Below, one piece after another: positions 24,309 through 36,500 of a DNA stretch of 64,000 nucleotides (the stretch's first letter is position 1; each line of letters starts with the position of its first letter). The notes beneath the pieces are model-generated. The model made no database searches. It was not told the origin of the DNA and saw only the letters and a program-made list of their open reading frames with translations. Made by a program: the position numbers and the translations under genes. Source of the DNA: Lateolabrax maculatus (Eukaryota > Chordata > Actinopteri > Acropomatiformes > Lateolabracidae); NCBI GenBank assembly GCA_031216445.1, contig CM062212.1, forward strand, positions 4,070,001-4,134,000, read 5' to 3'.

Positions 24309-26368
24309 TGTATATGCTGGTGGACTGGTTAACTCTGCTAATTGCAGCATTGTGGCCCCATGTGTTCAGTTCAGAGGCAGAATAAGGCTGAGAAACATTT
24401 GACTCTGATCAGATGGGACCGTGGACAACACAACACAACACAACACAGTGCACACACAAAGTTGTGTACATGTGTGTGCACAAGCGTGTGTTTACATGCA
24501 ACAGTTACAGCTAATGCTGTTTCCTCTGTTGTCTGTTTTTGAAGCAGATGCAGCAAAACAGAAGTTATAAAAGAAAACTGAATATATACACTGTCATTGT
24601 GTATGTTATACATTTTCTATTATTTTTCATAAATCAATTAATTGTGTTGTCTGTTAAATGTCAGAAAACAATGACAAAATTCCCATCCCATCTTCCAGAG
24701 CCCACGTTACTTGTTTTGTCCGAGCAAAAGGCATTAAATTTTTAGATATATAAGCCTGCAACTGAGATTTAAACACAATTATAGATGATGTTTCAAGGTC
24801 TGTTAACCTCCTGGGAAAAACAAATAAGAGCATCTGTTTTGAACACACTCAAAATGTTACTTAAATGTGAGTGAATAGTGCATTTTGATGGGAACTATTT
24901 TTAGCTGGAGATTAATCACATTTGGTGCATTGGTGAGTATTTTTCGGCAGCCAGACAGTGTTGGCTTGAAATAAACCCGTGTCCATGTTTATTGAAATAA
25001 AGGAACGTGGTACCCGGTGCGCCGGTGTGGCTCAATGAATGAACAGCTTTGAACACAAGCAGAGGTAACTGGAAAGAGAAATAAGATATGTCAGGCTTTG
25101 GCTTCACAGACAATACGTGCTCACTTGGTTTTGGGCTTTTCATCTGTTGTCTGTTGACAATATGAAAAACATTGAATATCACCAGCTTTATCCTTTAAAG
25201 CTATTTTTCCCAGTTAAAAAGACAAAGTGACTCTTCTTGTCTTTAATGGTATAATGTTGGTTGTGTCAGCTGGTGGTTACAAGGGCCTAACAGTAGATGC
25301 AAAACACTACATATGTCATTGCAAAAACAACAGGTGCATAATTAAAGCTGCATGAGAAAGAGCAGAATGAGTGATGTATTGCTCATTTAGTGTTTCTAGC
25401 AATACTCCAAGCAGCAGGACAAAAGAAAAATCCTGCTTTGTAATCACAGCCTTAAGGATGCAATCACCCAGTTGAAATGCCGTATATGCACAGCACAGAA
25501 GACACTACATCTCCGACAACTGTGGCGAACAATTCAGCCGGCACCTAATCTCAGAGTTTGTCCCTCCTCCTCTACAGGCTGGCAGATAAAAATGCCATGG
25601 CTCCTGGAAAGAGATGACAGGTGCCACAGCCAAGCCCAGATAACACTGATGAGAAGGCATTATCTTTCTCTCTCTGAGCACAGCGCACCTTCGTTTTCCT
25701 CTTTCCTGCGAGGCTCACAGGTCGGTTGGGTGGACAGGGGCGGTTTCAGCATTAGGTGAAGAAGACGCTCACAGAGAAAACTACTCAGACTCGAAGGCTT
25801 TCTGCATACTGCAAATCATTATGTGGCGGTTGAAAGCACAGAGAAGCATATAACCTTGGCTCATTATGAACACAACAATTATTCAGATGTGCTGAGTTTA
25901 CTTATTAATGAAAGATGCTGCGATAGTTACAGTAATAAGAGGCTCTGTTGGCAGCGAAACCCCATTAAGCTACTGCTAGGAAAGTGCGTGCATACACATT
26001 TATTGAAAACATACACAAAAGACTTGCAATCGATTTCGATGCTGTGTTAGTATTGTCTTTCTTAGCTTGATTTCAACTGCAAATTCTTTGTACTGTATAG
26101 AGAACCAAAAATCACAAGGATAGCACTACACTTCGATGATTTATAAATACCGACATTGCTGGCAGACGGCACTTCTTGGCATGCAAACTGGCAACAGTTT
26201 CAATTGAATTAAACATTCTGAATTGCAGTGGGACTAACATAGTTACTGTATATACCAATTAATTAAACAAAAGACCCAAGCACAATTAAGAGATAAAATA
26301 ACATTAATTACATTAGTCAGGGACAAGAGAAGCGTTATTGGGAGCATGGACAGACTCTATCTGTGAAT

Positions 26369-26711
26369 TAGGGGTTGGCTGTACCACAACGTTTTATTTC
26401 AATTCGATACCAAGTAATACCAAAGCCAAGATCACGGATATCGATGCAGATATCACTGGTGTTAATAATTTAAAAAAGCTAATGCGACGTCATGTAGGGG
26501 AGAGAAATGTGTCCGACCTTACGAGCTGACTGAGAACATCACTGTCATTTAAAATCAAGAAGATATTGTACTTTGACTAGAGGCCATTACTCCAAAAATG
26601 TTTAATTCACTTTTTTTCTTATTACACTGAAACTCATATTATGACATGTAGGATTAAACATGTTGATTATCTATATGTTATATGAACAATATACCAATTG
26701 GTGCAACACTA
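26369..26711. mobile_element. Possible hAT-type MITE
   Basis: A 343-bp segment with ends TAGGGGTTGGC (left) and TAGTGTTGCAC (right, read inward). The interior words gataccaagtaataccaaag and cggatatcgatgcagatatc resemble those of fish non-autonomous hAT elements. No 8-bp target duplication is evident. A 63-codon ORF inside it has no recognised domain. Confidence 0.5.
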
Positions 26712-26841
26712 GAGGCAAAAGTGTGTGTGTGTGTGAGAGAGTGTCTGTTAGTGTGTAAAGACGGGCAGAGTTGAAACAGAGTGCATTGTGGTCACGAAAT
26801 GTCGAATCCCTCACCTGTCACCAGGAAGGGAAGACAGGAGA

Positions 26842-26842
<1 letters not shown>

Positions 26843-26877
<35 letters not shown>
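26843..26877. repeat. (TG)n microsatellite
   Basis: About 35 bp of TG with one CG at its start; a shorter GT run lies at 26721-26735. Confidence 0.9.
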
Positions 26878-26880
<3 letters not shown>

Positions 26881-27872
26881 TTAATGTTTGATGACAGACA
26901 GACAGACAGAGCTGACCAACTGGCCCAGAGAACAGACTGTGCTGAAAACCCCACGTGGGAGTGTGTGGATACAGATCATCTCCTCACCGGTCTGCTCGCT
27001 CTCTGAATTTGTTTTCATGTGGGACTCGAGCCACGGCAGAAAAATAAAATATGCGTGTGGGCACATTTTATCCACCAGGGCCAGATGCAATATTTGCAAA
27101 ACTTTGATTATGAGCAACAGTGGCAGAACCGCAAATATGCTCATACTGTACATTTTCCGGCAATGCATGGCATTAAAATACAGGAATGCAGTGTTTTTGA
27201 TAGCTCGAGGGCGAGTGCTGCATCCCCTCCGGCAATAACAAGTGCATTTGTAATGTAATGTTAACACTGGAGACACACAGGCAGCCTCAGCAAAAGATTT
27301 AATTTATTTAAATACGACTACTTGGATGAAAAATGTATGTTTTGCAAAGACATCATAAATATTCATCACTAAACAATAGACCAGAGATTTTAGTATGAAT
27401 TGTTTATGATTTATAAAACTAATACAAAGGACAGCAAAGAAAAGTGTGTATTTTTTGCCAATTGGAATGGTAAAGGAACTGATAAAGAATTGCATCAACA
27501 ACTGATAAAAAAAAAACCTGAAATTGCAATTTCAAGACCTTTTGGCTGAAGGCTGTGTGCCGTAGTGATCATGTTTTTAATTGCTTATGCAAAGTAGTCA
27601 AAAATCTTTCTGAGTATAAAACTTCTTCACCCACTGCAACGTCTTTAACATGCCACTGCGACAACTACCTTAAAACACAAAACAAAAAATGCTTGTTATG
27701 TACTCGAATGAAAAAACTGAATTGCTGGCTGGTGATTGTGCTCTTGGTCAAAGATGGTTTGCCAAGGAGGGAAACCAATTTATATTTATATTTAAAAAGT
27801 TAGTCAGTGGATTGTATCTCTTGACAGAAATGTGAGTCTGTCTGTTGATAAACAATCTAGCGTTCAGAAAGC

Positions 27873-27990
27873 AAAGTGTAAAAATGACAACTTGACGTTT
27901 GCCGGGAGGTTATTGTTCATGACTATAGATCAGGACCAGTAACATCCTGACCGGCTGCTAAGAGAATTGTAATTTTTCTATTCCTTTAAG
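27873..27990. mobile_element. Short fragment of the palindromic MITE family
   Basis: The words aaagtgtaaaaatgacaact and tgacgtttgccgggaggtta, followed by ccagtaacatcctgaccgg, match the family core; both ends are truncated. Confidence 0.45.
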
Positions 27991-28702
27991 TCCTGATGAA
28001 ACAAAGGGATGGACTTTCTCGAGGACCCTAATTTTCATCCACATGATTTTATAATTTTATAATATGTCAAATATGAATTCTCATATGATTTAAATATTGA
28101 TTTGTAGGACTCAACAGGTTTACACTATTCACAGTATTGTTTATTCTCCCTTAGACTGAACAGTGATGCCCTCAAAAATTACTAAAAAGGGACTATAGCG
28201 TGTGAATTACTTTATTAAAGTTTGATTTTCACAGGTTAAATTTGTCTGACATCCAGTCACCCGGTTAATCAATGAAAAAATCAAACACAGAAAAGCTTTA
28301 AGCAATAAGAGATGAGCACCAGGAAGGAAAGTCAGCAGCAGCTTGTTCCAGCTCTTTGTCAGCTCTGGTTGTGTGTTATGGCAGCTGGAGAGTTGTTGTG
28401 GGTGTTTTTATGGCATCAGAAGTCAGGTAGTGTCTGTACCCTCAAGCAGCTGGGTGGAGGAAGTTTGAGCGGCCTCAGCAGTAGGCTGGAAGAAGGTGCA
28501 GCAGGCAACATTTTACTTTGTCCTTAAAACTACTGTAGTTTAAACTTTCCACAGGTGCCTGTGGAGGGTTGAAATATATTTAGAAGTGAGTGGGTAGACT
28601 GTAATTACACACTGCACAGACAGGTGAGGAGGGAGGGGAGGGGGAGGGGGGTTTAAACACTAAAAGCTCTTTCACACACATGCATACACAAACATCCACA
28701 TC

Positions 28703-28720
28703 CACACACACACACACACA
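28703..28720. repeat. Short (CA)9 tract
   Basis: 18 bp of CA after degenerate ATCCACA units. Confidence 0.8.
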
Positions 28721-28822
28721 TACGTCTGATTGGCAAGGCTTATCGCAAATGTTGCCATGGTAACTAGACACAGCTGCCTCTATAAAAACGGAGGATGTCG
28801 AAAAAGGTGATGGAGAGAAAAG

Positions 28823-28848
28823 GTGTGTGTGGGGGGGGGGGGGGGGGG
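28823..28848. repeat. (GT)4 followed by G18
   Basis: Eight bases of GT then 18 consecutive G (28831-28848). Confidence 0.88.
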
Positions 28849-31306
28849 TTTGCAAATGAACGAACGACAGAAAAAAAAGAGATAAGTGGCAGAACATATT
28901 TCTAATTCAAACCCTGTAATTTTGCCTCAGCTGGTGACGCACGTACTAAAAGCAGTGATTGAGTTAAGGAAGCGAGGCGGGCAGGTTGGCAGTCAGGTGC
29001 TATCTAACTAGATAGGGGAACACAACTCGCTGTGGACAGATGATGATTGAGCTAATGGGAGCGATTATGGAAATTAAGGCTGCCACTGATTAAAAATAAT
29101 TGTACAGCAAACTTCTGTCTGTCTTGGCCGGGTGGCCGCCACAGAGAAATTATACTTCAAGTAAAAAATGAGCACCATATTCATATTCATATGTCGTTTG
29201 TGCTGTCTTTAAAGCAGTAATGGATAGTCGGGTGAAGGAAAGTCTTCATATTCTGAAGACCAGAAACATGAGGCATTAAGTCAAGCTTTAAGTCTGTACA
29301 TGCATAATAACTGAAAATAATGCACCTAATTTGCATTTGCAGAGTTTTGTTCCCCTGCGTACACATCAGTCTGTTTGAGATAATGTGCATATGCATATAC
29401 AGCCCACCCCCACTGTGATCCGTTAATGGACACATCAGCACAGCCTCAATTATCGTCATTCAGCTAAAGCAGCCATTGCGCTCTTATGTACTGCCATTTT
29501 CTGTAAGTCCCTGTTGTACTCGTGAGTGGGTCAGGGTTAGTGTTAGATCTTGGTTGAGACAAATAAATCAGAATCCGATGTGTGGATGTGGGAGTTCTGT
29601 TCAATAATGGATAAAAAGGACAGTGTGTCCATGAAAAGATCAGGTTGGAGGTTTTCTCATGTCTGCTGCCAGAATATTCGATCTAAATATTCCATTGTTT
29701 TCAATGTAAACACGACAACAGCTGTGTCGCCGCGATATGAGGCTACTGGATTATTGTCAATATACACGAGTATTTGCCGTTTCTGTCGGACTTTATGATG
29801 TTTCCACAGAAACCACACCAAGACAAAGAATACAGGAGCTAACTGTACTGGTATCTGAGTTGACTTAATGATACACCTCTTCACCAGCAGGGAATATGTC
29901 ATTTAATACAAATGGTCTCGGAGCAACATTAGCCTCGAAGATTGATAATCCAATCTGAGCCAATAAACAATATTCATAATATTAGCTAACTTTCTAAATT
30001 AAGCACTAACCCTTTCCTCTATTTTAAGCTGCAAACCTGCTCATTTCAGCTGCGTAATGAGTTTGGAGTAAATTGACAGTGACAAGCTGAGGTGTGTGGT
30101 TCAGTTCGACAGCAGGATTGAATGTCAGAAGTCACTGGGCAGCAGACACAGTGGTGTCTGATGTGAAAATCCATTAATATCTGGATACTGGATACAGCTA
30201 CCTCGAGGTTTTCACATGTGCCAATGGCTGAAGCTAATTGTTGTTGAATGCTTACTGAATAATTGTTGCTTTATCTACATTAAAATGACAAGTTGTTCAA
30301 ATCTGCCATATAGTACAGTGAAAGTACATATGAAATCTGAGCTAAATTTAACCAACTGTTCTATAATAAACAGTAAGAACATAAGAAACAGTGCTTTGGA
30401 TTCAATGTTAATCAGTGTAAACTATGCAAAGCATATGTGAAAGCATTACATCCCACATATGGTGACAGGTAGGTGATAGATGCGGGTCTCATTGTCCTTT
30501 TCTGCCTCTGTTGCTGCTGCTGTTCAGAATCAGGTCAGATGAGTCACCAGCAGCACAGGCCCAAAGCTACAATCTCTCGCTCTCTAATCCACTCTCAGCC
30601 TGATGTGATAATGCGATCTCATTCAGCTTGCTCTTCTGTTGACGGCTGATGTCTCACAATTTGCGTGTTGGTCTACTGCATGGTCATTTGTTTGAGTTAG
30701 GGTTTGAGTGATGCGGGTTACCGAAAGGTTGTCATCATTGTGGGATTGAAGCTGCATACAACGCGACTAGAAGAGAAACTTCTGAAAAAGCTTTTACCTC
30801 GGAGGTCTGAACAGAAACAGTAACTCTGGTCAAAAAAAAAGAATTTTGTTTGTAACAGACTTCAGTTTAGTCTTGTCTCTTTTATTTGTCCTATCTCAGT
30901 TTTGTTCATCTTTCCACATTTCCTATTATTACATTGCCAAAGGTTTGGTTTGTTCAGTTCAGTTTGACAGCATGAGAGGTTTCAGTTATCTAAGAGCTTT
31001 TAAGACATCAAGACAAAACATTATGTTCTGGTGTCAGCTTTACACAATCAACTAGACCCATTATTGTCTGCGCTATCGCCAGGCAAGAACATTTATCACA
31101 ACCCCTGATGACGTTCAACGCAAATGTTTTTCTAATGTTCAGTGCCAATGTTTTTAAAATTCATTCCTTCTACAATATCTGCACTTGGATACTATGAAAT
31201 GTTGTGGTTATGTCATAAAATATGGTAAAGATTAGAGAAAGATGCTATGGTCTTCCACAGGAAGGTACATGATCATCTACCACTCTTACTTTCCTTTACT
31301 ATGAAG

Positions 31307-31805
31307 TAGGACTGAGCGATTAATCCAAGTGTCAGAGTCAAAGAGGAACGGTACATCAGTTGTCTGGACCTATTTGGGTTTTAGACAAGAAGATGCTGGA
31401 CAGTCAGGTATTGTGCAGATCGTGCCTTGTTACCGTAGCAACAGGAGGCAACACTACAAATCTGTTGCAGCATTTAAAAAAGCATCACGAGGCCGTGTTT
31501 GACGATCGCGTGGCTAAAAACCCAACTTCCAGTGTGTCGAGTAGAAGAGTGTAACTCCTTATGAACGAGATTTAAAACAGCACTGTGAAATCACCATACA
31601 TAGCCTACATGAAAGAGCAGTTTATACGTTGACTGTATCCAGTGGTGTGTTGTTCATACTATAGAATTATTTATTGCTTGTGTATAGTGAATAATACAAG
31701 GGAGAAGGAAAAAAAATGGAAGGAAAAAACGCATACTGAATCACAATCGCTATACTGGTCAAAAAAGAATTGCAATTCATTATTTTCCTATAACGCTCAG
31801 CCCGA
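31307..31805 (+). mobile_element. Decayed hAT-type DNA transposon fragment with BED finger
   Basis: A 499-bp element with imperfect terminal inverted repeats: TAGGACTGAGCGATTA at the left and TCGGGCTGAGCGTTA read inward from the right. The motifs gcgattaatc, and aatcgc...attgcaattcattattttcc near the right end, are typical of fish hAT elements as I remember them. It still encodes the C-terminal part of a BED-type zinc finger (see the separate entry). No clear 8-bp target duplication remains (ctatgaag left, cataaacg right), so it is old. Only a small coding remnant survives between the ends and no transposase catalytic region is visible. Confidence 0.7.
31338..31554 (+). pseudogene. BED-type zinc-finger remnant of a hAT transposase
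   Basis: The 3' part reads CRSCLVTVATGGNTTNLLQH followed by LKKHHEAV. That is the C-x2-C ... H-x4/5-H pattern and the GGNT(S/T)NLLQHL core of BED fingers in ZBED and hAT proteins. The expected N-terminal half of the finger (S-V-V-W-T-Y-L-G-F, then R-Q-E-D) is present just upstream but in another frame, so a frameshift lies near 31380-31400. The reading frame then stops at a TAA at 31552-31554. BED fingers bind DNA in transposases and in domesticated ZBED genes. The short length, frameshift and flanking terminal repeats argue for a dead transposon piece. Confidence 0.65.
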
Positions 31806-32068
31806 CATAAACGGCACATCTCTTCCTGCACTGGTATAAGATGAAATTCCTGGGGATACTAGGCTGCTTTTCAAATTTCCCCACCCACAGTCGTTCAGTA
31901 GCCCAAAATATAACGATGTGATCTCATTCTAAGCTGGATCCTCACACTCTCCAGCTCTTCACCTCCTACAATGTACAGTAATATTTAAATTTTAGATGAA
32001 CAATAGCATTGTCTGTTGTTGGCAAAACACCCAGTGACACTCTGTGTTTGTGACTCTTTCTTTTTCTT

Positions 32069-32072
<4 letters not shown>

Positions 32073-32125
<53 letters not shown>
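32073..32125. repeat. (TG)26 microsatellite
   Basis: 53 bp of TG after a CT-rich run; a CA tract follows 145 bp later. Confidence 0.9.
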
Positions 32126-32128
<3 letters not shown>

Positions 32129-32269
32129 TCCAGGTGGTGGCCGGCTTGTCCAGTCGACCATCTCTCTCCAGCTGTCTCCTTCACTGCATGGGCTAACCCT
32201 GAATGACACCGACCCTGCCCAGAGGCTAAACACAACACAGCAGTTTCAAATACATCCAGCAATGCACAG

Positions 32270-32270
<1 letters not shown>

Positions 32271-32300
<30 letters not shown>

Positions 32301-32311
32301 GAGAGAGAGAG
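32271..32311. repeat. (CA)14 with (GA)5 tail
   Basis: 28 bp of CA then GAGAGAGAGA. Confidence 0.9.
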
Positions 32312-32489
32312 AAAAACTGACACACAATGGTTGGTTGTGGCAACGACAGCTTGATCTAATCTGACCTCAGACTCAGATGCCTGGTTTTAGGTGTTTCATT
32401 GTGTGGATAAGTGCCCACAGCTGTTGAATGATGAGGCACACTCCATCACCTGCTTCCCAGTCAGTCTGTGAAACAGAGGATGACTGGGT

Positions 32490-32490
<1 letters not shown>

Positions 32491-32520
<30 letters not shown>
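32491..32520. repeat. (AC)15 microsatellite
   Basis: 30 bp of pure AC. Confidence 0.9.
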
Positions 32521-32522
<2 letters not shown>

Positions 32523-33174
32523 ATGTCTGTTGCTCTTCTCTCATGCCTCAGTGTATCTTCTCTGTATCCCGTTAATCTTTCTCTCCCTGTCCCCTTCTGT
32601 GTCCCTAATGTCTCCCTCTTGTCTTAAAAGTTGTCAGTTGTGTCTGCAGGGTGTTGTTTGTGTCTCAGTACAATGGCTGTGGTGAACATTTAACACTGCA
32701 GGTCTATTCCTCACACACAACTCTACCTTGCAAGGTTAGACGCACGTAGTACACACTGTATGCAGGTCCGATACTGGCCTTTTAGTACGAGTCCGATTTG
32801 AATAATCACATATTGCGTGCACTGCTAATTAATTGTCGTTAAAGTGGACTACATGCATCATCATGAATGCACAAATACACTACTGTAAGTGTGTCAGAAC
32901 ATTTCAGTGTCCCATGATACTAGAAGAATGTTCTGGAGGCAAGCACAGAGTATTTGGATATTTTGGAATTCTTTCTGCCGTAGAAAATAGTATATATGAA
33001 TAAAACATTGGCCTTACAGAGGCAAAAACACGTATTGGTTAAATCTTTTTTGGAATACAGTTTTGTGGCTCAGTACTGTAGATGCTTCAAGGGTTTAAAT
33101 AAAGTCACACATCTTCAACTTCAAATGTATCACAGTGTTTTATTTGTATGACGGACTAGTTACAGTCGTTGTGA

Positions 33175-33178
<4 letters not shown>

Positions 33179-33208
<30 letters not shown>
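33179..33208. repeat. (AT)15 microsatellite
   Basis: 30 bp of pure AT, self-complementary and able to extrude a cruciform. Confidence 0.9.
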
Positions 33209-33210
<2 letters not shown>

Positions 33211-33404
33211 TTCCACTCATTGCCAGGACGAATAGGTGACTGGTTCTAGATTCAAATGTAAAAAGTTTATCTCAAAATTGCGATGGTTTGTATAACATAT
33301 ATGATAATATAAGCCAATGTTAAACGTTACCTGTCTGTAGATTTGTCTACTGTCAGAGGTTTGGTCTTCATACCATGCCAGCCATCCCTTTAATAAGTGT
33401 ATAA

Positions 33405-33590
33405 CACCATATTGGGCAATACTGTTATTATTGCGTTAATGTGATAAAGTATCTTAAAAATATACAGATATTCTAAACTATTTATCAATTGATTTTCTAG
33501 AATATTTACTATATCACAACATACGTTAACATTATGATATAAAGTGACATATACCATGATAGAGGATTTAGGTCATTTCACCCCCTCCTA
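33405..33590. mobile_element. Degenerate hAT-like MITE fragment
   Basis: Left-end wording attgggcaatac and right-end wording gatagaggatttaggtcatt followed by tcaccccc match the common fish 'GGGCGATATGACC' non-autonomous elements. The AT-rich interior has repeated atatcac/gatata words. The ends are decayed and the boundaries approximate. Confidence 0.4.
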
Positions 33591-36500
33591 CATCCAGTGA
33601 ATGAAAAACAATGTAAATCCAACATACTCTATTATCAAAGCTGACACTATCTAGCTGATTTTAATTTGTCATTAATAAACAAATATTTTCTGTACATATT
33701 TCACAGTATTATATAGTATTAATAACACAGAAAAACATATGTGCTCAGTTTAACAGTTTAGTTGACATGTGTCACGTTGGTATTCCTTATGTCTGCTGGT
33801 TGAGTGTAAAATATGACATACAGCACAGACATATAGTATAGAGTACACCACTACTATGGACCATAGAGATGAAGCAAAAGCTAGAAGGAATTGGCTCAGT
33901 AGGTGATCCCTCCCCTGCTGTGTTGTCTGATTTACAGCCTTTTTCTTGTCCTTTGCCAGCACCAGGTCAGGCGCTGGAGCATGAAAACCATTTAAGGTGT
34001 GATCACTTTCCGTTGAGTCATGCTGTAGATCACAGCCACAGGCCTAGAGGTCATTCTCTGCAGCTATAGGGTCTACTGTCTTATACGTCTTCAATTACAA
34101 CACGACTCGGCGGTCTAATGGAGATGTTGGTCTCACCGCTCATCACAGGAAAGGCCGTTACGAGTCCGCGTAGCACAAGATGTGATGTATGAATGGGACA
34201 GTCATTATGGAGAAAGTGTTAAGAATAGCACAGCACCGGGTCCTCTGGGAAAAGCATAGCTCATTCTCTCTTTTCCTCTCTGTTTTCGCTCACAGTCACA
34301 GCACACTGAATTCCATTAGCACTGGCATCAGTGTCTATAGCACTTGTAGCCCGCAGCCTCTCTGTTTCACGTTGCGTGGGCGTGCGTCTGTGTGATCTCA
34401 TCATTTGTTGTATTTTAGACGCAATGGGAACGAGTGAACCCTTTTTAAACAGTGCATGAAAAACGTCAAGCATGAGAGCAAACTGGTCCGCTTTGGACAT
34501 GTGCGCTCGTAATCGCATCATCGAGTCTAAGAAACACAAAACAACACGCTCATCACTTGGCAGCAGCATTGAGGCCGAGATGATGCTGCGCGCACGTGTG
34601 TGTGCACGTCTGTTTAATGGGGTGATAAAAAAGACAAGGGCAGAATGTCAAAGCTCACCTGCAGAGCTGTCATACAGACAAGTACACAGATGAAAAAGCA
34701 ACGGCGAGCTGGAGGAAGGCAGAGCTGCGGTGTTAACACGAGCCGGTCGGACATTCTGCTGGAGCGGTAATAAGCTACGAGTCCACAGCTTGACTGTCCA
34801 CATATCATGCTGACTGAAATCTTAGCAGCATTAACACCAAGAGGGATGCACAGTGACACAGGCTGTGCTCGGACGGGTAGCACATATCTGAATTTGGGCA
34901 AATCCATGTTGAATTTTATCAAGTCTGGACAGCAAAAATAAGTAAATTCCACCCAGCTCACTGTAATGTTTTGAAATTCAACCGTGAAGTATGTTGAGTT
35001 TGTGTGATGCTCATTTCTTTTATAACGAATGGGACTCATCATTTCAGCTCCAAACAACATGCAAATACAATAAAAAATGTGTGATTATTCATGTCACATT
35101 TGTCAAAAGAAACCCTTTGTTTTTACTAAAGCCATGACAGACTACAGTCAATTTCAGAGCTTACAGTTTGTATTTAATTTACATTGCAGTTTGTTTCACA
35201 TTTTGGATGATAGAAGTATCATAATTATAGTTTTCCACCTGAGGGCCAGTGCATGAAAGCATTTATTTTTTGGTGGGTGATGATGAAAATCCATTCTTTA
35301 TCAGGAGAAACAATATTGCTGAAGCTATATCAGACATGTCTACCGGTGTCCTGCTGATATCTTATTTACCCCCCTCGTCTTTCAGCTTACTCTTGTTCTT
35401 TATATTCCAACTAAGCACTGACTGACTGACTTATAAGAACCATTCCACTGTGATACCTGCTTGTATTAAATTAAATTTTCAGTTTGAAGCTGCCATGAAC
35501 ATACTGTATATAACAGATATATAACCACTCCCAGCAAAGATATTATGGAAAGAACAATTAAAAAGCTAAAAAGCAATACTCAGCTACAGCTGTGTGATGC
35601 AGATAGTTTTGGATTTAACATTATTGGAAATTCATTACTGTTGGATCGGAGAGCTGCATGAAGGTGTTTATCTTTCATTTCACAGGATCAGTTTCTGATT
35701 ACAAGCATAACGCTGCTCACTTTTCATTTCTAAAATACAAACTTTGTATGCTATCCTCAAAACTGAGCACAATTTCAAAAATGATTGGTAGCACCAGGGA
35801 AGCTATTGATTTGCATTGCCTTGAATTCCTTTATAGTTCGGACAAAAGTGAGTTTTTGGAGGTAATATAATATACTATGATATTGGCTGGTATAATAGTA
35901 CAATATAAGCATGTATTATGTACATAAGATATAAGTAATTTTGAGTAAAATGTTTTGCCTTAGACAAATGTACACTTCCCAAGACAGTTATAGGGGGGAA
36001 ATATGTAGACAGAAATAAAAAGGATTTCATAAATTATTAAATAAGATCAAATACATTGAAATTACTTCATAAACCAAAAGCTTGAATATAAGAAAGATTT
36101 CAACAATGCTATACAATTCTATAATGAATTTCTTCATTTTAAAGCAGTAACTTTGAGCATGATGAGCATAAAGTACCAGCAACAGAATCCAACAAAATGT
36201 ATGACATAACAGTCAGTTATGATACCCTCTGTCATCCAGTGACTCAGTTTTCTGTTTCAGTTTGTCAGTAACAACAGCAAACATACAACCAGTTGCAATT
36301 GGGTGTCTGGCGTCTTTATCATCCCAGCTAGCAGCTCGTCTATCAGCCTGAGCCTTTGCAAGTTGTTTTTAAAGTTTTTAAAATGCAGAGGCAAAGAGAA
36401 GAAAACTTAGCTGTAGTTCCTCTGACATCAACTGACATCAGAATAATCAGCGGATGGCACAGCTGGCTGCAGCTACATGGCAGATTGGGCTGTAGGCAGA

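Noticed and set aside
31966..32354. ORFs of 82-125 codons on both strands
   Set aside because: They consist largely of Thr-His or Cys-Val runs from CA/TG microsatellites.
34614..35060. 148-codon minus-strand ORF
   Set aside because: No recognisable motif and no splice or initiation context; composition is like its flanks.
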